A stretch of 8,453 bases of DNA from positions 1-8,453 of the forward strand of contig CAMZFJ010000057.1 in the NCBI GenBank assembly GCA_947306025.1, given 5' to 3'. Source of the DNA: an uncultured Fibrobacter sp. (GTDB lineage Bacteria > Fibrobacterota > Fibrobacteria > Fibrobacterales > Fibrobacteraceae). Made by a program: the position numbers and the translations under genes. The notes under the pieces were generated by a model. That model saw nothing but the letters and a program-made list of their open reading frames with translations, was not told where the DNA came from and searched no databases. Positions 1 through 5,083 of the stretch are shown here, piece by piece (position 1 is the stretch's first letter; every line of letters begins with the position of its first letter).

Positions 1-319
1 GCCGTAAATTACATGGTTTTACCCACCGAAAGTCATCGTATCCATATATATGGAAGAAATTTTTTTCGAGCTCCACCCCATACGCCAAAAGCCTATAGCC
101 TTCACCACACATAAAATCAACCGCTCCGACAGGCTGCAAAACACGTGTTTTAACCGTCAATCGCTCAAAAATGCCCCTTTCCAAAGCATCTTCGGCACAA
201 TCATCGCCCTCCAAAATTTCAGTTGGCAACTCCCAACACCCCGAAAATGGCGTTCCAGAAGCCCGTTTACACACCAAAATACGCCCTTTTTGCCTAACAA
301 CACCGCAAACAGCCAACAT
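1..319 (-). CDS. MutT-like Nudix protein with degenerate Nudix box (partial)
   Basis: A minus-strand frame is open from an ATG at 319-317 to the left edge, giving 106 residues of a protein whose C-terminus lies outside the window. Nudix hydrolases cleave nucleoside diphosphates linked to another moiety. The fold is visible: a first strand at residues 1-8, a KGRILVCKR strand at 11-19, GCWELP at 27-32, a helix at about 41-54, and FRWVKP near the end, matching the late W-V of MutT proteins. Against the Nudix consensus (Gx5Ex7REUxEExGU), the box at 34-56 has E34 for Gly, D40 for Glu, R48 kept, G49 for the first Glu of the helix, E52 kept, R53 for the next Glu, and T55 for Gly. Two of the usual metal-ligand glutamates are therefore missing, and catalysis may be weak or lost. 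A GGAGG Shine-Dalgarno six bases upstream (minus strand, 330-326) fixes the start. An in-frame ATG at 361-359 is possible but lacks a comparable site. The gene diverges from the binding-protein gene at 446. Confidence 0.78.
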   Translation of the reverse strand, partial: MLAVCGVVRQKGRILVCKRASGTPFSGCWELPTEILEGDDCAEDALERGIFERLTVKTRVLQPVGAVDFMCGEGYRLLAYGVELEKNFFHIYGYDDFRWVKPCNLR

Positions 320-390
320 TTTGCCCCTCCATGGACTATTCAAAAAAAAATTCGCTTGCATTTCTATTATTTTTTTAATAAATCTACAAA

Positions 391-396
391 TATAAT
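391..396 (+). promoter_or_regulatory. Possible -10 element before the solute-binding protein gene
   Basis: A perfect TATAAT lies 50 bases ahead of the ATG at 446, in the AT-rich 126-base gap between the divergent Nudix and binding-protein genes. I see no good -35 hexamer at 17 bases; the best TTG-type match (TTGCAT, 356-361) is too far. The call rests on one hexamer in AT-rich DNA. Confidence 0.3.
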
Positions 397-433
397 ACAC
401 ATAAATTGTCGATACATTGAGCGTTTTGGAATC

Positions 434-440
434 AGGAGGT
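434..440 (+). promoter_or_regulatory. Strong ribosome binding site fixing the start at 446
   Basis: AGGAGGT lies five bases before the ATG at 446. The reading frame stays open upstream to an ATG at 50, so this site decides the start. The sequence after 446 also begins a clear signal peptide, whereas the upstream extension has no protein-like character and overlaps the opposite-strand Nudix gene. Confidence 0.9.
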
Positions 441-445
441 GTACA

Positions 446-1996
446 ATGAATACAATCGCAAAAATTGTGAGCATCGTCACAGCAATAGCCATTTCATCTC
501 TTTTTGCTGCAAAGGCACCTGTAGCAAAGCACGACCCCAAGCAAGATCCGTTAACCGTCTGGATTATGCCAAACGGCGCATCTCCACAGGAAAAACTGGA
601 ACAAAGGCTCAACCTTTTTACAAAGCGAACCGGAATCAAGACCAAAGTTGTCGTCTTGGACTGGGGTGAAGCCTGGAACCGCATTTCGACAACACTCTCT
701 TCCGGAAAAGACGCCCCAGACGTTCTCCAGCTCGGAACCACCTGGATTCCGTACTTCGCCTCGCGCGGCGAAATCAAGGCCTTGAATCCTTGGCTAGCTT
801 CCATCGACTCGTCAAGATTCGTTCCGGTCAGCTGGAACACGACTCACATTGATTCCGATACAGCTATTTACTCTATTCCATGGTTTATCGACATTCGTCC
901 GGTTCTTGCGAACAAGCGCATTCTCAAGAAGAACAACATACAGCCCGAAGATGTTGCTACATTCGATGGCTTCGTGAATGCGATCCGTAAAGTAAAAAAC
1001 AGCCGCGAAACACTTGACGATGGAACGAAGGTCAGCGCATTCGCATTCCCGGGAAAAAGCGACTGGAACATTCCGCACAACTTCGCTCCGTGGATTTGGA
1101 GCAACGGCGGCAACTTTATCGAAAAAGACAATTACGGCAAGTGGAGAGCGGGGATTCTATCTCCCAAAACCATTTACGGTATCGCCAAGTACTTGAGTTT
1201 TGTGCTCGACACACTTGTTAGCACTGATGCCTTACAAATGAACACCGCACAGATTGTGCAGCACTTCAACGCCGGTGAACTAGCCTTTATCGTAAACACT
1301 TCCGAAGTGATTATGCAAACCCGATTTGACGGCGCCAAGGGCGGGCTCAACAACACAAGGATCGGAAAAGACAGCGTGATCGCGCTCCCCATCCCGACAG
1401 GGACCGAAGGTTCAATCAGCTTTATCGGTGGTAGCAACCTCGCTATTCCGGTAAGCAACACCAGACCCGAAGCCATAGATCTTTTGCTGTTCCTCACGAA
1501 CGACGAGAACCTGAATTCTTACACAAAGCAAATTGGCATGCTCCCCGCCTCCAAAAGAGTGCTCAAGAGCTGGTCCAAGGATGCCGACTACAAGACGCTT
1601 GTCAAAATGCTTGAATCAGGGCAAGCATACACCAGCATTCCTGAATGGGGGGACATCGAACAAATCCTCGTCTTGATGTTCAGTGCCATTTGGGACCACC
1701 TTGAAATTCCGGCGCTCTACTCCGAAGAAAAGATTTACGAAATCCTCAACAACTACTCTAAAGAAATCAATAGGCGCTTGAACTACAAGAACGCAAGCAA
1801 CCTGACATTTGCCGAGTTCCGTACCACATGGCACCAAGCTTTGGGCATCAAAGACCATAGCGAAAACCGCCATATCATCGAGCAGCCCAAGCCCGTTGCA
1901 GAAGTGGACTCCGGATTCAGCCGTACGCCCTGGATTTTCGCCATCGCAGTACTTGTAGGATTCATCTTCGCCTTCAACCGCAAAAAGAAGCGGTAA
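446..1996 (+). CDS. Extracellular solute-binding protein (family 1, sugar type) with C-terminal membrane anchor
   Basis: The 516-residue product resembles periplasmic family 1 substrate-binding proteins of ABC importers (MalE/UgpB type). Residues 1-24 form a signal peptide: K6, a hydrophobic run, then an Ala-rich cleavage region at about 21-24. The mature part opens with LTVWIMPNG and continues through the hinge-like patterns typical of the family, including an APDVLQLGTTW stretch where these proteins usually read PDV, a YSIPWFID segment, and FIGGSNLAIP. The C-terminus is unusual: after a Pro/Glu-containing linker, residues 495-510 are a hydrophobic segment followed by a basic RKKKR tail, so the protein is probably anchored in the inner membrane facing the periplasm. 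No permease or ATPase gene is nearby. Instead a sensor diguanylate cyclase follows after 32 bases on the same strand. I infer that it senses a ligand for that cyclase, or serves permeases encoded elsewhere. The ligand, probably a carbohydrate from the family, is not determined. Confidence 0.9.
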   Translation: MNTIAKIVSIVTAIAISSLFAAKAPVAKHDPKQDPLTVWIMPNGASPQEKLEQRLNLFTKRTGIKTKVVVLDWGEAWNRISTTLSSGKDAPDVLQLGTTWIPYFASRGEIKALNPWLASIDSSRFVPVSWNTTHIDSDTAIYSIPWFIDIRPVLANKRILKKNNIQPEDVATFDGFVNAIRKVKNSRETLDDGTKVSAFAFPGKSDWNIPHNFAPWIWSNGGNFIEKDNYGKWRAGILSPKTIYGIAKYLSFVLDTLVSTDALQMNTAQIVQHFNAGELAFIVNTSEVIMQTRFDGAKGGLNNTRIGKDSVIALPIPTGTEGSISFIGGSNLAIPVSNTRPEAIDLLLFLTNDENLNSYTKQIGMLPASKRVLKSWSKDADYKTLVKMLESGQAYTSIPEWGDIEQILVLMFSAIWDHLEIPALYSEEKIYEILNNYSKEINRRLNYKNASNLTFAEFRTTWHQALGIKDHSENRHIIEQPKPVAEVDSGFSRTPWIFAIAVLVGFIFAFNRKKKR

Positions 1997-2028
1997 ACCG
2001 ACAGTCAAACTCCAAATAAGAAAATCCC

Positions 2029-3732
2029 ATGAGAACTATAAAAATATCAAGCATCACAAACAGTATCATCATCAAGAGCCTTTTGCTGTTGATCATCTCG
2101 ATGCTTCTTATCGTGACAATCGGGACATACTTCTTTACGCAAAAGCAGATGAAGACCACATTGAAGTTGAGTTACGACACGAACGAGACTCAGCTTCAAC
2201 AGCTTGCCAATACTGCCAACAACGAAATGGAGCAGTTTGCAAGCCGACTCACGCTTTTGGCAAAGACCTCCGAAATCCAGAGCATGGACAAGCTCACAGC
2301 AGCAGGCTACCTCAAGAGCTACAACATTTCTTCGCTCTTTATCTCGGGCGAATCGATTTCGCTATTCGACAGAAGTTACAACCTGATCTGCAACAACTCC
2401 ATGATGGGCACGACAAAAATCAGCTACCCCATCGAGTTCAACAGGATTTCACCACACAGGCCCACCATTTCGCCGTGGTACCGCGATGCCGACGGCACTC
2501 CGAAACGCGCCTTTGGCGTTGTCGTAACGGACCGCGCTATAGGTGATGGCCGCTTGATTTCGAGTTTTTCGATCCGACGCCTCTGGAAATATTTTTCGGA
2601 TTACAAGGTGGGTCAAAACGGAATCCTCATCGCCTGCAATGGCCAAGGCGAAATCCTCTACCACCCCGACATGAGGACTTGGCTCGACGGAGTTCATAAA
2701 ATATCGGAACTCGGACTTGCCGGCATGAACATCAAGCAAGAAGACGGCGACAACATCCGTTTCCTGACGCTCGAAAACGGATCGACTTACCTGATTAACA
2801 AGACGTTCAACCCAACTTACGATCTCGGTCTTATCGCGCTCCAGCCCAAAGACGAAATCGACGCCCAAGTTTCATCGGTCCAACACGTAAGCCGAATCAT
2901 TCTTTACAGCTCCATCATCGCCATCTTGCTCGTTTCTCTTTGGCAAATTTTGATTGTGTGTAAACCGCTCAACAGCTTGATCGACCACATTTCACAAATC
3001 ACCGAAGGCAACCTGAACATCGAAGAATTCAAGACCAAAAACAGTCAGGACGAAATCGGCCGACTCGCAAAAGTCTTTAACCAAATGCACGCGACCATCA
3101 AACGGCAAATCCAGGAGTTGAACGCGCACAGGGAATTGCTTGAAAAAGAAGTCAAGGAACGCACGTACGAACTAGAACAAGCTAACAAAAAGCTCGACAT
3201 CATTTCAAGAACCGATGAACTCACGCAGCTTCCGAACCGCCGCGATATGCACAGGACCATCGAAAAAGAAGTAGACCGAGCAAAGCGATTCAAAAAACCG
3301 TTCAGCATCATCTTCTTGGATATCGACCATTTCAAGAACGTGAACGACACCTACGGGCATGCCGCAGGCGATGCCGTGCTCAAGTCCGTAGCAAGCACCA
3401 TCCGCGGGCTACTCCGCAAATACGACGTTCTCGCCCGTTACGGTGGCGAAGAATTCTTGACGCTTTTGCCCGAAACAGAAATGAACGACGCCGCCCACGT
3501 TGCCGAGCGATTCCGCAAGCAGATTGAAAACCAAACCATCTTCTTTGGCGGCAAAGAAATCAAGGTTACGATTACGCTTGGCGTTGCTCAATTCGATAGC
3601 GGTCAAGGCGCCGAAAAGTGCATCCAGCTTGCCGACAAGGCTCTTTACGAAGGTAAGGAACATGGCCGCAACAAGGTCATTCTTTGGAACGAAGACCACG
3701 CTATAGAAAGTACCGACAAAATGCAGTTGTAA
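2029..3732 (+). CDS. Membrane diguanylate cyclase with Cache-like sensor, HAMP and GGDEF domains
   Basis: The 567-residue protein is predicted to make cyclic di-GMP from two GTP at the inner membrane. Order of parts: transmembrane helix at about 13-36; periplasmic double-Cache-like sensor at about 40-288, with the SPWYRDA-type motif common in Cache domains; second membrane helix at about 290-310; HAMP linker at about 311-365; charged coiled coil to about 392; GGDEF domain from TDELTQLPNRR (395) to about 558. The active-site loop is GGEEF (472-476), a functional variant, with the metal-site DxD at D431/D433 in FLDIDHFK. An inhibitory I-site RxxD is present (R463-D466), exactly five residues before GGEEF, so product feedback inhibition is expected. 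The start has only a weak A-rich leader and no clear Shine-Dalgarno, consistent with co-transcription with the binding-protein gene 32 bases upstream. The sensor input is unknown; the neighbouring binding protein is a candidate partner. Confidence 0.94.
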   Translation: MRTIKISSITNSIIIKSLLLLIISMLLIVTIGTYFFTQKQMKTTLKLSYDTNETQLQQLANTANNEMEQFASRLTLLAKTSEIQSMDKLTAAGYLKSYNISSLFISGESISLFDRSYNLICNNSMMGTTKISYPIEFNRISPHRPTISPWYRDADGTPKRAFGVVVTDRAIGDGRLISSFSIRRLWKYFSDYKVGQNGILIACNGQGEILYHPDMRTWLDGVHKISELGLAGMNIKQEDGDNIRFLTLENGSTYLINKTFNPTYDLGLIALQPKDEIDAQVSSVQHVSRIILYSSIIAILLVSLWQILIVCKPLNSLIDHISQITEGNLNIEEFKTKNSQDEIGRLAKVFNQMHATIKRQIQELNAHRELLEKEVKERTYELEQANKKLDIISRTDELTQLPNRRDMHRTIEKEVDRAKRFKKPFSIIFLDIDHFKNVNDTYGHAAGDAVLKSVASTIRGLLRKYDVLARYGGEEFLTLLPETEMNDAAHVAERFRKQIENQTIFFGGKEIKVTITLGVAQFDSGQGAEKCIQLADKALYEGKEHGRNKVILWNEDHAIESTDKMQL

Positions 3733-3778
3733 ATAAAGTTCTTTACAAGTTCCTAGATCATAAGCACACCTAAAACGA

Positions 3779-3807
3779 ATGCTATTATACCGATAATAGC
3801 ATGTTTT
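3779..3807 (+). terminator. Intrinsic terminator after the cyclase gene
   Basis: A perfect 10-bp inverted repeat (ATGCTATTAT at 3779-3788, its complement at 3793-3802) closes a four-base ACCG loop and is followed by GTTTT. The stem is AT-rich, so it may be only moderately efficient. It lies 46 bases after the cyclase stop. Confidence 0.6.
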
Positions 3808-3836
3808 ATGGTATTCCATACTTTCAAAATTTACAC

Positions 3837-3877
3837 GAAAAGATAGGCCTGCCTCATCTTTTCTAAAAATATTTTTT
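3837..3877 (+). terminator. Second hairpin, possible back-up terminator
   Basis: GAAAAGATAGG (3837-3847) pairs with CCT (3852-3854) and ATCTTTTC (3856-3863) around a CCTG loop, with one bulged C at 3855. A T-run follows at 3872-3877, but eight bases separate it from the stem, so the terminator call is weaker than the hairpin itself. In tandem with the hairpin at 3779 it isolates the cyclase unit from the locus downstream. Confidence 0.45.
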
Positions 3878-4172
3878 ACAAAAGCATCAGTTTCGATTAT
3901 TAACTTATAATTATATACAAGCTACTAAAAAGCCACACAATATAACGAAATTTTTACAATAATGTAATGAGTAAAAAGACGGTATCGTGCAATTAATTAA
4001 GAAGATATTAAATAGAAGGAATAAAAATAAGAAGGATACTAGAAGATATCCACCACCGACTTTATTGAAATTTTTAGGCGAGGGGTGAACAAAGTTGAAT
4101 TTTTTCAAAATGCATTCCAATGGAGTATCGGTTTGCAGATAATTTTCACAATCAAAAAAAAAGAGGTAATCT
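3878..4172 (+). promoter_or_regulatory. AT-rich leader of the KYGYP-repeat gene; no convincing gene
   Basis: This stretch of nearly 300 bases holds no gene I can support. It is strongly AT-rich and purine-rich on the plus strand, with AGAAG/GAAGG motifs at about 4010-4046, a small GGATA...TATCC hairpin (4034-4051), and a TATAAT hexamer at 3906-3911 that could be a -10 without a matching -35 at normal spacing. If that hexamer is used, the transcript would carry a leader of about 250 bases, long enough for post-transcriptional control. An AGAGG Shine-Dalgarno (4162-4166) six bases before the ATG at 4173 ends the region. Confidence 0.4.
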
Positions 4173-5012
4173 ATGGCTAATGAAATGGTTGTATTACAGG
4201 GTAACACGTTCACGGTAGAACTGCAGTCTAGACTCGGTTCCACGTGTTATGGATGGGCACTTACAAGTTTACCCAAAGGTATAGCCCTGCTAAGCGCAAC
4301 TGATATTGCACCCACAAGCATGGGTTGTGCAGTTCATATTCATAACTATGAATTTGCTGCTGTTTCTACAACAGAAGACAACGCAGAAATCGAATTCACA
4401 ATGATCAACTATGCTGGTTTGAAGCTCACAGAAACCAAGCATATCGTGAATATCAAAGTCATTCCTAGCGATTCGGAAGAATTTGTAAAATACAGCGAAA
4501 ATAGCGAAATCAGCGAAAATAGCAACCAGGTCCAGGCACTCCGCAGCGTCTGCAACTCCGTTCAGCCTTATGGCCTTGTAATGAGCACACCGGAAGCAGT
4601 CCTAAAGTACGGCTATCCTTATACACAAGACGTAACGCTCAAGTACGGTTACCCATGCGGCGTGCAGGATGCATCTATTAGACAAGGCGTGGCCCTTAAA
4701 TACGGTTTGCCCTGCAGCGTACAAGATACAAACTTAATGTATGGCTACACTTGCGGTTTGCAGAACGCCACCATGCCGTACGGCTACCCACCTCCATCCG
4801 CATTGCAAGAATCGGTTGTCAAGTACGGCTATCCCTGTACAGCCGAATTCTCCCCGACATTCAAGTACGGTTATCCCAGCACAATACAGGAAGACACCGT
4901 ATCCAAGTGCGATGTCACCTTTAAATACGGATACCCCTGTGGACAGGCCGAACCGCTTCTTAAGTACGGTTCCCCCGAACCGCTCCTTAAGTACGGGTAT
5001 CCCTGCAAATAA
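4173..5012 (+). CDS. Probable radical SAM substrate: chagasin-like domain plus ten KYGYPC-type repeats
   Basis: I know no named family for this 279-residue protein. Residues 1 to about 97 resemble the chagasin/inhibitor I42 fold: a GNTFTVEL strand, STCYGWAL at the place of the TTGYxW loop, LPKGIALLS, a GC...F.A segment at about 51-63, and a closing VNIKVI strand. A hydrophilic Ser/Asn/Glu linker follows (about 98-125). Residues 145-278 carry ten copies of K-Y-G-Y-P-C (start residues 145, 157, 176, 189, 202, 217, 231, 251, 264, 273), with a degenerate PYGL at 132. There is no signal peptide or membrane segment. Downstream is a radical SAM/SPASM enzyme, the arrangement expected of a modified-peptide precursor and its maturase. 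I infer an N-terminal recognition domain and a multi-core C-terminal half in which Tyr, and perhaps Lys or Cys, is modified. Alternatively it could be an unmodified repeat protein that binds the enzyme. The start is supported by AGAGG at 4162-4166. Confidence 0.88.
   Translation: MANEMVVLQGNTFTVELQSRLGSTCYGWALTSLPKGIALLSATDIAPTSMGCAVHIHNYEFAAVSTTEDNAEIEFTMINYAGLKLTETKHIVNIKVIPSDSEEFVKYSENSEISENSNQVQALRSVCNSVQPYGLVMSTPEAVLKYGYPYTQDVTLKYGYPCGVQDASIRQGVALKYGLPCSVQDTNLMYGYTCGLQNATMPYGYPPPSALQESVVKYGYPCTAEFSPTFKYGYPSTIQEDTVSKCDVTFKYGYPCGQAEPLLKYGSPEPLLKYGYPCK
4605..5006 (+). repeat. Ten coding repeats of the KYGYPC motif
   Basis: Ten units spaced 9-20 codons apart encode KYGYPY, KYGYPC, KYGLPC, MYGYTC, PYGYPP, KYGYPC, KYGYPS, KYGYPC, KYGSPE and KYGYPC. 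Tyr2-Gly3 is invariant (10/10); Pro5 is kept in 9, Lys1 and Tyr4 in 8, Cys6 in 6. Spacers often read (G/S)(V/L/I)Q(D/E/N)xT(L/V/F). Codons for the same residues vary freely (AAG/AAA, TAC/TAT, GGC/GGT/GGA/GGG), which points to selection on the peptide rather than on the DNA. Confidence 0.92.
4950..4996 (+). repeat. Recent tandem duplication at the end of the repeat array
   Basis: The 20 bases at 4950-4969 recur at 4977-4996 with a single difference (T4958 versus C4985), 27 bases apart. They encode two EPLLKYG blocks, the first ending in SP and the second in YPC. This is the freshest duplication in the array and shows that the copy number changes by short in-frame steps. Confidence 0.8.
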
Positions 5013-5038
5013 AAAAAATGTAGAAATACGTTATCACG

Positions 5039-5073
5039 AAGAGCATACGCCATTTATTCGGCCGTATGCTTTT
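5039..5073 (+). terminator. Hairpin between substrate and maturase genes, likely leaky terminator
   Basis: AGCATACG (5042-5049) pairs perfectly with CGTATGCT (5063-5070), with a possible G-T and two A-T extensions at the base, a 13-base loop, and only a short T-run before C. It sits 29 bases after the repeat-gene stop. A partial terminator or 3'-end stabiliser here would give more substrate than enzyme from one transcript, a common design in peptide-modification operons. Confidence 0.55.
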
Positions 5074-5083
5074 CTCCCCTTAA

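Noticed and set aside
50..445. In-frame upstream extension of the solute-binding protein (start at ATG 50)
   Set aside because: It has no domain character, overlaps the opposite-strand Nudix gene, and would bury the clear signal peptide and the AGGAGG site before ATG 446.
4085..4180. 31-residue frame from GTG 4085 as a gene
   Set aside because: The GTG directly follows the purine run with no proper Shine-Dalgarno spacing and the peptide has no recognisable feature; kept only as a low-interest regulatory possibility.
3911..4243. 110-residue minus-strand frame in the AT-rich leader
   Set aside because: Phe/Leu-rich composition comes from A-rich DNA; no Shine-Dalgarno or recognisable domain, and it overlaps the start of the repeat gene.
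4605..5006. CRISPR array
   Set aside because: The repeats are short, in-frame, divergent at DNA level and irregularly spaced; they are protein repeats, not identical DNA repeats with unique spacers.
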